Source of the DNA: F23-D06 sp002392325
GTDB lineage: Bacteria > Bacteroidota > Bacteroidia > Bacteroidales > WCHB1-69
Length of the DNA stretch: 64,000 bases
Direction: 5' to 3'
Assembly (NCBI GenBank): GCA_946624065.1
Contig: CAMORT010000002.1
Span: 1-64,000, forward strand
This document shows positions 40,974 to 48,296 of this stretch, in pieces. Each line of letters starts with the position of its first letter. Within the stretch, counting starts at the first letter, position 1. A model generated the notes under the pieces. It saw only the letters and a program-made list of their open reading frames with translations. It searched no databases and had not been told where the DNA came from. Position numbers and translations under genes: made by a program.

Positions 40974-41768
40974 TTAAACGGCCACATCGGCTTTGATATG
41001 CGGGTGCGGGTCGTAATTTTCCAATTGGAAATCCTCGTATTGGAAACTGAATATATCTTTAACTTCCGGATTGATGCGCATGGTGGGCAGCGGGCGCGGG
41101 TCGCGCGTGAGTTGTAACTTGGCCTGTTCCACATGGTTGGAGTAGATATGCGCATCGCCCAAGGTGTGGATGAACTCTTTTGGTTTGAGGCCGCACACTT
41201 GCGCCACCATCATCAGCAGAAGGGCGTAAGAGGCGATGTTGAAGGGTACGCCGAGAAACACATCCGCGCTGCGCTGGTAGAGTTGGAGCGATATCTCGCC
41301 GTTGTTCACATAGAACTGGAACAGCACATGACAGGGTGGCAGCGCCATTTTGTCGATTTCGCCCACATTCCAGGCGCAAACCATGAGTCGGCGCGAGTCA
41401 GGATTGCTCTTTATTTGCTCAATAAGCTGGCTTATCTGGTCCACGCTTCCGCCATCGGGCGTGCTCCATGAGCGCCATTGCTTGCCGTAAACAGGACCCA
41501 GGTCGCCGTTGGGATCCGCCCACTCGTCCCAAATGGAAACACCATGGTCTTTCAAATACTTTATATTGGTGTCGCCTTGCAGGAACCAGAGCAGTTCGTA
41601 TATAATGGAGCGCAAGTGCAACTTCTTGGTGGTCAGCAGCGGAAAACCTTGAGACAAGTCGAAACGCATTTGATGTCCGAAGATGCTGTAAGTACCTGTG
41701 CCTGTGCGATCTGCTTTATAGGAACCGGTTTCCAATATGGTGCGGAGAAGATCTTGATATTGCTTCAT
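40974..41768 (-). CDS. thyA: Thymidylate synthase
   Basis: The 264-residue folate-dependent ThyA methylates dUMP. The active-site cysteine lies in MALPPCHVLFQFYV, followed by QRSADVFLGVPFNIASYALL, the dUMP-binding region. The N-terminal RTGTGTYSIFGHQMRFDLSQGFPLLTTKK is standard, and length is that of E. coli ThyA. A -7 box TATCTTTG lies at 41789-41796 on the minus strand. No folA is adjacent, although thyA-folA pairing is common. Confidence 0.97.
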   Translation of the reverse strand: MKQYQDLLRTILETGSYKADRTGTGTYSIFGHQMRFDLSQGFPLLTTKKLHLRSIIYELLWFLQGDTNIKYLKDHGVSIWDEWADPNGDLGPVYGKQWRSWSTPDGGSVDQISQLIEQIKSNPDSRRLMVCAWNVGEIDKMALPPCHVLFQFYVNNGEISLQLYQRSADVFLGVPFNIASYALLLMMVAQVCGLKPKEFIHTLGDAHIYSNHVEQAKLQLTRDPRPLPTMRINPEVKDIFSFQYEDFQLENYDPHPHIKADVAV

Positions 41769-41788
41769 TGAGAATGCGGATTAGGCGG

Positions 41789-41886
41789 CAAAGATACGAA
41801 ATTTTCAGCAGAATTTGGTCATCTTGAATTGGGTGTTGGGCGTTGGGGCTCAGAGCATGGAGTCTGTTGAAAAAATGTATTTTTGC
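41789..41886. promoter_or_regulatory. Divergent promoters thyA (minus) / fabD (plus)
   Basis: CAAAGATA at 41789-41796 is TATCTTTG on minus. TATTTTTG at 41879-41886 faces fabD, whose ~95-nt leader contains AACTTTACC-type low-complexity words. Confidence 0.5.
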
Positions 41887-41984
41887 ACCCGATTTTATCA
41901 CCACAACAAATCTTTAATCTCTCAACCTTATAAACTTTACCAACTTTACCAAATTTCACCTTTAACCTCATTCACCCTTTTATA

Positions 41985-42860
41985 ATGCAAGCATACATTT
42001 TTCCTGGACAAGGCGCTCAATTTCCCGGTATGGGAAAAGATTTATATGACCAGTATTCATTGGCGCAAGAGCTTTTCGCGAAAGCGGATGAGATTTTGGG
42101 ATTTCCCATATCTGATGTTATGTTTCACGGAACAGAGGATGATTTGAAGCAGACGAAAGTCACGCAGCCAGCTGTGTTTCTGCACTCCTACATCGCTTAT
42201 CGGTGCTTGGCGGAGGGGATGCCTGACATGGTGGCGGGCCACTCTTTGGGTGAGTTCACGGCCCTGGCGGTCAACGGCTGCCTGACATTTGAAGATGCCT
42301 TGACGCTGGTGTCCAAGCGTGCCATGGCCATGCAGAAGGCCTGTGAGAGGCAGGAGTCCGGCATGGCGGTGGTGCTGAAGTTCGACGATGCCGTCACGGA
42401 ACAAGTGTGCGCTGGGATTCAGGATGAGGTGGTGGTTCCCGCCAATTACAACAGTCCACAGCAGTTGGTCATCTCCGGATCTAAGGCGGGACTGGAGAAG
42501 GCGATGGAGCAGTTGCGAGCCGCCGGTGCTTCACGGATGATGATACTCAATGTGGGTGGCGCGTTCCACTCGCCGCTCATGCAACCCGCGCAAGAGGAAC
42601 TGGCTGAGGCCATCGGGCAATGTGCGTTCAGCATGCCCACTTGCCCCGTCTATCAAAATGTCACGGCCTTGCCCGCCTCCGACCCGGAGGAAATACGGCA
42701 AAATCTGCTCGCCCAACTCACCAGTCCCGTTAGATGGACGCAATCCGTGCGCAAGATGATCGAAGATGGTGCTACCGAGTTCGTAGAGTTTGGTCCTGGA
42801 AGCACCTTGCAAGGACTGATAAAACGCATCAGCCCCGATGTTCAAGTCATGGGAAAATAA
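41985..42860 (+). CDS. fabD: Malonyl-CoA:ACP transacylase
   Basis: The 291-residue FabD loads malonyl groups onto ACP for fatty-acid synthesis. It begins QAYIFPGQGAQFPGMG. It contains the nucleophile elbow GHSLGEFTALAVNG, an arginine-bearing LVSKRAMAMQKA, and GGAFHSPLM with the catalytic histidine. EFGPGSTLQGLIKRI at the C-terminus is also typical. Other fab genes are not adjacent. Confidence 0.96.
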   Translation: MQAYIFPGQGAQFPGMGKDLYDQYSLAQELFAKADEILGFPISDVMFHGTEDDLKQTKVTQPAVFLHSYIAYRCLAEGMPDMVAGHSLGEFTALAVNGCLTFEDALTLVSKRAMAMQKACERQESGMAVVLKFDDAVTEQVCAGIQDEVVVPANYNSPQQLVISGSKAGLEKAMEQLRAAGASRMMILNVGGAFHSPLMQPAQEELAEAIGQCAFSMPTCPVYQNVTALPASDPEEIRQNLLAQLTSPVRWTQSVRKMIEDGATEFVEFGPGSTLQGLIKRISPDVQVMGK

Positions 42861-43147
42861 ACCGAAAAACCCAGTGCCAAAAACATCTTTTCCTCACACT
42901 TTTTTTTAATCCATTCATTATCAAAAAGAAAAAATATCAACCTCATTTTGTTGATATTATGTATGCCATCCCCTTGTCGGATATGGCCTCGTTTTTCTAT
43001 TTTTGAAAACTCGTTTTATTAGCGAAACCATTTTCGTAACTATTTATTAAATAACAACTTGTATAACTCTGTCAGGGCAATGTTTGCTGTTGTCCGGTTT
43101 TATTTCCTTTAGAATAATAACAAACCATTATAATACCAGGAGCACCT
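42861..43147. promoter_or_regulatory. nrdJ upstream region: inverted repeat, -7 box and long leader
   Basis: AATATCAAC (42933-42941) and GTTGATATT (42950-42958) form a perfect 9-bp inverted repeat with an 8-nt spacer, 40 bp upstream of a TATTTTTG box at 42998-43005. The leader is ~140 nt and ends in a CAGGAGC Shine-Dalgarno-like site before nrdJ. I looked for a cobalamin riboswitch here and found no B12 box or GGGAA...GGTG core. The inverted repeat has an operator-like geometry, but does not resemble a NrdR box. Confidence 0.45.
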
Positions 43148-45862
43148 ATGAACAATGATTTATCCCTTTTCGGAGCAGAGGAGGAAACCAACACGATGGA
43201 AACCGTGGATGTGCAACAGCAAGTTGCCGCAGAGCTTATACATTCTCGTGAACAGGTTATGCAGCAAATGACCCAGAAGATGAATGTGGAAGCAAAAAAT
43301 AAAATAGAAACCGAAAAACCACAAAAAACGGTTTACCAGAAGAGTGAGATTTTCCCGGATGTTGTGAAATATTTCGGTGGAGATGAACTTGCGGCTGGCG
43401 TATGGATTGACAAATATGCGCTTAAGGACAGCAATGGAAACATCATGGAAAGAACGCCGGAAGACATGCACCATCGTATGGCATCCGAGTTCGCCCGCAT
43501 CGAGAAACGCTATGTGAATCCGATGAGCGAAGAGCAGATCTTCCATCTTTTTGACAAGTTCAAATATGTGATTCCGCAAGGAAGTCCGATGGCTGGTATC
43601 GGCAATCGCGACCAGGTGGTTTCCCTCTCCAATTGCTTTGTGATTGGCAATGACGCCAACTCCGACTCCTATGGCGGCATTATGAAGATGGATGAGGAGC
43701 AGGTGCAACTGATGAAACGGCGTGGCGGTGTTGGCCATGACCTTTCCGATATCCGTCCTTCCGGCAGCCATGTGCAGAACTGCGCCCTCAGCTCCACAGG
43801 CGTGGTGCCTTTCATGGAACGCTACTCCAACTCCACTCGTGAGGTGGCCCAAGACGGCCGCCGCGGCGCCCTGATGCTCACGATTTCTATCAAACACCCT
43901 GATTCAGAGAAGTTTATAGATGCTAAAATGACAGAAGGGAAAGTCACTGGCGCTAATGTTTCCGTGAAAGTGGATGATGACTTCATGAAAGCCGCCAAAA
44001 CAGGCACCTCTTACACGCAGCAATATCCTATCCGCTCTGAAAATCCGCAATATAAACAGGAAATAGACGCTCCCAAACTCTGGAAAAAAATCATTCACAA
44101 TGCATGGAAATCCGCTGAACCGGGCATCCTTTTCTGGGATACCATTCAGCGCGAGTCGGTGCCGGATTGCTACAAAACCGATGGTTTTGAGACTGTTTCC
44201 ACCAACCCTTGCGGTGAGATTCCGTTGTGCCCTTACGACAGCTGCCGTCTGATCGCTATGAACCTCTACAGTTATGTGGAGAATCCTTTCACTGACAAGG
44301 CCTATTTCAACATGCCGCTTTTCAGAGAGCATGTGCAGTGCGCCCAACGCTTGATGGATGACCTTATCGATCTCGAGTTGGAAAAGATTGACCAGATTTT
44401 GGCTAAGATTGACAGCGATCCCGAAAGTGAGGATGTGAAGCGTGTGGAAAGAGAATTGTGGCTTAAGATCCGCAAGCAGTCCACCAAAGGCCGCCGTACC
44501 GGTTTGGGCATCACCGCCGAAGGCGATATGCTGGCAGCTTTGAACATCCGCTACGGTTCCGATGAGGGCAACGCCTTCTCCACCGAATTGCACAAGCAAC
44601 TCGCTTTAGCCGCTTACCGTTCCTCCGTCACCATGGCTAAGGAGCGTGGCGCTTTTCCGGTTTACAGTTGCATCAAAGAGGGCCACAACCCCTTCATCCA
44701 ACGAATTCAAAAGGCCGATCCGAAATTGTATGAGGATATGATCCGCTACGGCCGTCGTAATATCGCTCTGCTCACCATTGCCCCCACGGGAAGCGTAAGT
44801 ATCTGCACCCAAACCACTTCAGGTCTGGAGCCCGCTTTCAATGTGTACTACAAGCGCAGAAGAAAAGTGAACCCCAACGACATGTCCATTAAGAAAAATA
44901 CTGTGAAGGATGTGATGGGCGACAGTTTTGAGGAGTACATCGTATTCCACCAGAAGTTTGTCACTTGGGCGGAGACCCAAGGTTACAAATACGAGCAGAT
45001 GACGACCATGAGCGAAAAGGAACTCCAGGAATTGATGCAGAAATCACCGTATTACAAGGCAACCGCCGCCGATACGGATTACATCAAGAAAGTGGAGTTG
45101 CAAGGTTCTGTGCAAAAATGGGTGGACCACTCCATTTCGGTGACGGTGAATCTGCCCAGTGATATAGACGAGCAAACGGTTGCCGACCTCTACATGAAGG
45201 CGTGGGAAGTGGGCTGCAAGGGCCTCACCGTGTATCGTGAGGGTTCTCGTGACGGCGTGCTGATTACCGCCAGCAAGGATGAGAAGAAACCCGAAAAGCA
45301 GGATAAACCCAAGAATTTCAAGCGTCCGAAAGAGCTGCAGGCTGATGTCATCCATTTCAAGAACAACAGTGAGGATTGGGTGGCTTATATCGGATTGTAT
45401 AACGGACAGCCGTATGAGATTTTCACAGGAAAGACGGGTGAGGAGAGTTTCATTCTGCCCAAGTGGGTGGATCACGGCATTATCGTGAAAAACCGTCACG
45501 AGGATGGAAGCAAGTCCTATGATTTCAAATATTTGGACAAGGCAGGTTACGAAGTGATACTCCGTGGTTTGGATCGTTGCTTTGATCAGGAATTCTGGAA
45601 CTATGCCAAGCTGACCTCCGCTTTGTTGCGCAACGGCATTCCGGTGAACAACATTGTAAGCATCATTTCCGGTCTCAACTTCCGTCAGGAGAGCATTAAC
45701 TCTTGGCGTAATGGTGTATGCCGTGCCCTTAAGAAATTCGTTCAGGACGGAACCAAACAAAAAGGTGTGGAGTGCCCTAACTGCCACCAACTTGACACCA
45801 TGGAGTTTAAAGAGGGCTGTTTGGTTTGCTCCAACTGCGGTTATTCCAAATGTGGTTCCTAA
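43148..45862 (+). CDS. nrdJ: Adenosylcobalamin-dependent (class II) ribonucleotide reductase
   Basis: The 904-residue class II reductase makes deoxynucleotides using an adenosylcobalamin radical, with no separate small subunit. Key features are the first active-site cysteine in SLSNCFVIG (~162), the GGVGHDLSDIRPSGSHVQNC loop (~190-210), the NPCGEIPLCPYDSC motif (~352-365) and TIAPTGSVSICTQTTSGLEPAFN. The C-terminal ~30 residues are a Cys-rich zinc-ribbon-like tail (CPNC, CLVCSNCG) expected to shuttle reducing equivalents. No class I or III reductase is in the window. The enzyme makes DNA synthesis dependent on B12 supply. Confidence 0.95.
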   Translation: MNNDLSLFGAEEETNTMETVDVQQQVAAELIHSREQVMQQMTQKMNVEAKNKIETEKPQKTVYQKSEIFPDVVKYFGGDELAAGVWIDKYALKDSNGNIMERTPEDMHHRMASEFARIEKRYVNPMSEEQIFHLFDKFKYVIPQGSPMAGIGNRDQVVSLSNCFVIGNDANSDSYGGIMKMDEEQVQLMKRRGGVGHDLSDIRPSGSHVQNCALSSTGVVPFMERYSNSTREVAQDGRRGALMLTISIKHPDSEKFIDAKMTEGKVTGANVSVKVDDDFMKAAKTGTSYTQQYPIRSENPQYKQEIDAPKLWKKIIHNAWKSAEPGILFWDTIQRESVPDCYKTDGFETVSTNPCGEIPLCPYDSCRLIAMNLYSYVENPFTDKAYFNMPLFREHVQCAQRLMDDLIDLELEKIDQILAKIDSDPESEDVKRVERELWLKIRKQSTKGRRTGLGITAEGDMLAALNIRYGSDEGNAFSTELHKQLALAAYRSSVTMAKERGAFPVYSCIKEGHNPFIQRIQKADPKLYEDMIRYGRRNIALLTIAPTGSVSICTQTTSGLEPAFNVYYKRRRKVNPNDMSIKKNTVKDVMGDSFEEYIVFHQKFVTWAETQGYKYEQMTTMSEKELQELMQKSPYYKATAADTDYIKKVELQGSVQKWVDHSISVTVNLPSDIDEQTVADLYMKAWEVGCKGLTVYREGSRDGVLITASKDEKKPEKQDKPKNFKRPKELQADVIHFKNNSEDWVAYIGLYNGQPYEIFTGKTGEESFILPKWVDHGIIVKNRHEDGSKSYDFKYLDKAGYEVILRGLDRCFDQEFWNYAKLTSALLRNGIPVNNIVSIISGLNFRQESINSWRNGVCRALKKFVQDGTKQKGVECPNCHQLDTMEFKEGCLVCSNCGYSKCGS

Positions 45863-45894
45863 TAAGCAAAACCCATTAACCGACCTAACTATAT

Positions 45895-46623
45895 ATGACC
45901 GAAAGTAAGATTGTCAATCTCTATATTCCGTGCCAGATGGACATGTTCCAATCCGGTACGGCATATAGTGCGTTGACGGTCTTGGAGCGTTTGGGTGACT
46001 TGTGCCAGTATTTTGATGAGCAGACCTGCTGCGGTTGCCGCTTTTACTTGGAAGGGGAAATCGTATATGCGAAAGATTTGGCCATCAAGATTATGGATAA
46101 TTGCGATAAGAATATCCCTTTTGTCATTCCTGACAGCACTTGCGCCGGTTATGTGAAAACCCAATACAAGCATTTGTTGAAAAACGCTTATACGCCTACG
46201 GATTTGACTAATTTTTCGAACAATGTGCGAGAGTTGTGCGATTACATTGTGAATGTAAAGCAGGTGGAGAGCCTGGGCAACTATTTTCCGCATAAGGTTT
46301 TCTATTTCAAGTCCTGTTCGGCGCGCAATGTGTATCCGGCAAACAACGCGCCAGAGACGCTCTTGCGCAACACACGGGGCCTAGAGTTGCTCATGGATGA
46401 CGACATTCACGGTTGCTGTGGCGCAAACGGTCGTTTTTCAAAAGTGAACCCTTCCGCTTCTGAGGCACTTACGGGTGAGATTATCAGCAAGATATACAGC
46501 ATGGGAGCAGAATATGTCACCTCAACGGATATCCGTTGTTTGCAGCATCTCGAAGCCTATAAATTGGCGCATGGGGTGGATTTGGAGATTATGCATATAG
46601 CCGATATTCTGAAAGGGGAATAG
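45895..46623 (+). CDS. (Fe-S)-binding CCG-domain protein, LutA/YkgE-like
   Basis: The 242-residue protein has the two-domain CCG (DUF224) layout of LutA/YkgE and of heterodisulfide-reductase subunit B C-termini. The first motif is NLYIPCQMDMF...CCGCRFY, the second SCSARN...CCGANGRFS. These differ from the common CCGQP and CCGFGG forms. Such domains hold Fe-S clusters and take part in lactate or disulfide redox chemistry. The lutB and lutC partners are absent. It starts 32 bp after nrdJ on the same strand, so it is probably cotranscribed with it, which makes a redox link to nrdJ possible. Confidence 0.8.
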   Translation: MTESKIVNLYIPCQMDMFQSGTAYSALTVLERLGDLCQYFDEQTCCGCRFYLEGEIVYAKDLAIKIMDNCDKNIPFVIPDSTCAGYVKTQYKHLLKNAYTPTDLTNFSNNVRELCDYIVNVKQVESLGNYFPHKVFYFKSCSARNVYPANNAPETLLRNTRGLELLMDDDIHGCCGANGRFSKVNPSASEALTGEIISKIYSMGAEYVTSTDIRCLQHLEAYKLAHGVDLEIMHIADILKGE

Positions 46624-46642
46624 TAATAATTTTTTTCCATAA

Positions 46643-46678
46643 TAAAAAAACCAGAGCACATCGTGTTCTGGTTTTTTT
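46643..46678. terminator. Intrinsic terminator between the CCG protein gene and tRNA-Cys
   Basis: AAACCAGAGCAC (648-659) pairs with GTGTTCTGGTTT (663-674) with one wobble over a 3-nt loop; A-runs and T-runs on either side make it usable in both directions. Confidence 0.85.
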
Positions 46679-46681
46679 GTG

Positions 46682-46752
46682 AGGTCTCTTCCAGATTCGA
46701 ACTGGAGTCAACGGTTTTGCAGACCGGTACCTAACCACTCGGCCAAGAGACC
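46682..46752 (-). tRNA. tRNA-Cys (anticodon GCA)
   Basis: On the minus strand the sequence folds as a cloverleaf. The acceptor GGTCTCT pairs with AGAGACC. The D-arm contains GAGTGGTTAGG, the anticodon loop is CTGCAAA with GCA, and the T-arm is CCAGTTCGAATCTGG. The discriminator base is U73, an identity element of tRNA-Cys. CCA is not encoded. Length is 71 nt. Confidence 0.95.
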
Positions 46753-46766
46753 CTGTTAAGACGCTG

Positions 46767-46774
46767 CAAAGATA
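46767..46774 (-). promoter_or_regulatory. tRNA-Cys promoter -7 box
   Basis: CAAAGATA is TATCTTTG on the minus strand, 15 bp upstream of the mature tRNA 5' end. Confidence 0.55.
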
Positions 46775-46799
46775 CAATTTTTTTTGATACCACCAAATT

Positions 46800-47234
46800 T
46801 TATTTGTTGGGGTATGGAATTACGATATCATCGCAGTATTCACACCGGTAGGAGCGTTTTTCTTTGTCCACCAAGTGGAAAACATGGTCAAAGTAGTGCT
46901 CCACGGAGGTGACGCAACGTGGATTCTTGCAATGGATGATGTTGGTGACGGTTTCAGGAACCTCCAGTTTCACCTTTTTCACCGTTTTGCCGTTTTCAAT
47001 AATGTTTACCGTAGCATTGGGGTCAATAAGGCCGAGGAAGTCGTAGTTGATATCAATAACCTCATTGATCTTGATGATGTCCTTCTTGCCCATTTTCAAA
47101 CTGAAGGCATTCATAATGAGGGCCACATTGTAGTCGGCGTTTTCCAAATGCAGGTAGTTAAATACGGTCATGCCATATCCGGCTTTGATATGGTCGATGA
47201 CAATACCTCTTTCTATACTGTTGATTTCTAACAT
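46800..47234 (-). CDS. pyrI: Aspartate carbamoyltransferase regulatory chain
   Basis: The 144-residue regulatory subunit binds nucleotide effectors through its N-terminal domain (RGIVIDHIKAGYGMTVFNYL) and contacts PyrB through a C-terminal Zn domain with four cysteines (CKNPRC and CEYC). The protein is about the length of the E. coli chain. Stop-to-start spacing from pyrB is 11 bp, giving the usual pyrBI pair. tRNA-Cys lies just downstream on the same strand with its own promoter. Confidence 0.95.
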   Translation of the reverse strand: MLEINSIERGIVIDHIKAGYGMTVFNYLHLENADYNVALIMNAFSLKMGKKDIIKINEVIDINYDFLGLIDPNATVNIIENGKTVKKVKLEVPETVTNIIHCKNPRCVTSVEHYFDHVFHLVDKEKRSYRCEYCDDIVIPYPNK

Positions 47235-47245
47235 AGTCGATGATT

Positions 47246-48169
47246 TTAATAGATTCCTAAAAGTTTGCAGATGAGTGCCATGCGCACATACATGCCGTTT
47301 CGGGCCTGGTTGAAGTATTGGGCGCGCGGGTCGCTGTCCACCTCGGTGCTGATTTCGTTCACGCGTGGGAGCGGGTGCAGAATGTAGGTGTCAGGACGAG
47401 CATAGGTCATCTTTTCGGCATCCAGGATGAAACGGTCTTTCAGACGGATGTAGTCTTCCTCATTGAAGAAACGCTCGCGCTGCACACGGGTCATGTACAG
47501 GAAGTCAAGTTGACCCATATAAGGTTCCATCTGGTCCACCTCCTCGAAGGGAATGCCTTTTTTCTTGACCACCTCTTCGCGGATATATTCCGGCACACGA
47601 AGTTCTTCGGGGGAAATGAAGATGAACTTCACCCCTTCATAGTTGCTGAGGAACTTGACTAGGGAGTGCACGGTACGACCGAACTTCAAGTCACCGCAGA
47701 AACCGTAGGTCTTGTTTTCCACATTGCCGCGCAATCGCTCGATGGTCAGGATGTCCGTCAGCGTTTGAGTGGGGTGCTGGTGACCGCCATCGCCGGCATT
47801 GATGAGCGGCATGTGGATATAATGGCTTGCCATACGCGGGGCACCCTCTTTGGGGTGACGCATGGCGGCTATATCCGCATAGCACTCAATGGTGCGCAAA
47901 GTGTCGGCAATGCTCTCACCTTTAGCGGTGGAACTGGAGTTCGGTTCCGAAAAACCGATTACCTTGCCACCCAAACGCAACATGGCTGCCTCGAAACTGA
48001 AGCGCGTGCGTGTGCTCGGTTCATAAAAAAGAGTTGCCAAGATTTTCCCTTCGCAACTCTTACTGTATTTTTCCGGATCGGCAATGATCTGATGTGCCAA
48101 ATCAAAGATTTCGCGAAATTCTTCACGTGTGAAATCCGCCGGGTCTATTAAGCATCTGTTCTTTAACAA
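47246..48169 (-). CDS. pyrB: Aspartate carbamoyltransferase catalytic chain
   Basis: The 307-residue subunit joins carbamoyl phosphate and aspartate in pyrimidine synthesis. The phosphate-binding EPSTRTRFSFEAAMLRLGG, the HPTQTLTDILTI loop and the LHPLPRVNEISTEVD segment are present. No ATG precedes the family N-terminus (LKNRCLIDP). The start must be TTG at 48169, supported by an AAGGAGG Shine-Dalgarno sequence seven bases upstream (48177-48183 on the plus strand as CCTCCTT). This combination is rare in Bacteroidota and could limit expression. Confidence 0.94.
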   Translation of the reverse strand: MLKNRCLIDPADFTREEFREIFDLAHQIIADPEKYSKSCEGKILATLFYEPSTRTRFSFEAAMLRLGGKVIGFSEPNSSSTAKGESIADTLRTIECYADIAAMRHPKEGAPRMASHYIHMPLINAGDGGHQHPTQTLTDILTIERLRGNVENKTYGFCGDLKFGRTVHSLVKFLSNYEGVKFIFISPEELRVPEYIREEVVKKKGIPFEEVDQMEPYMGQLDFLYMTRVQRERFFNEEDYIRLKDRFILDAEKMTYARPDTYILHPLPRVNEISTEVDSDPRAQYFNQARNGMYVRMALICKLLGIY

Positions 48170-48238
48170 AATAAGGCCTCCTTATATTTTAGTTGATAAT
48201 AATTTTCACCAAATATCCCTTATTGCCCAACCACCTTG

Positions 48239-48246
48239 CAAAAATA
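48239..48246 (-). promoter_or_regulatory. pyrBI promoter -7 box
   Basis: CAAAAATA is TATTTTTG on the minus strand, 69 bp upstream of the TTG start of pyrB. Confidence 0.45.
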
Positions 48247-48296
48247 AATAAAAAGTTTTTTTGTCTGCCTCTCCGATGCATTTTTTTTCAACAATT

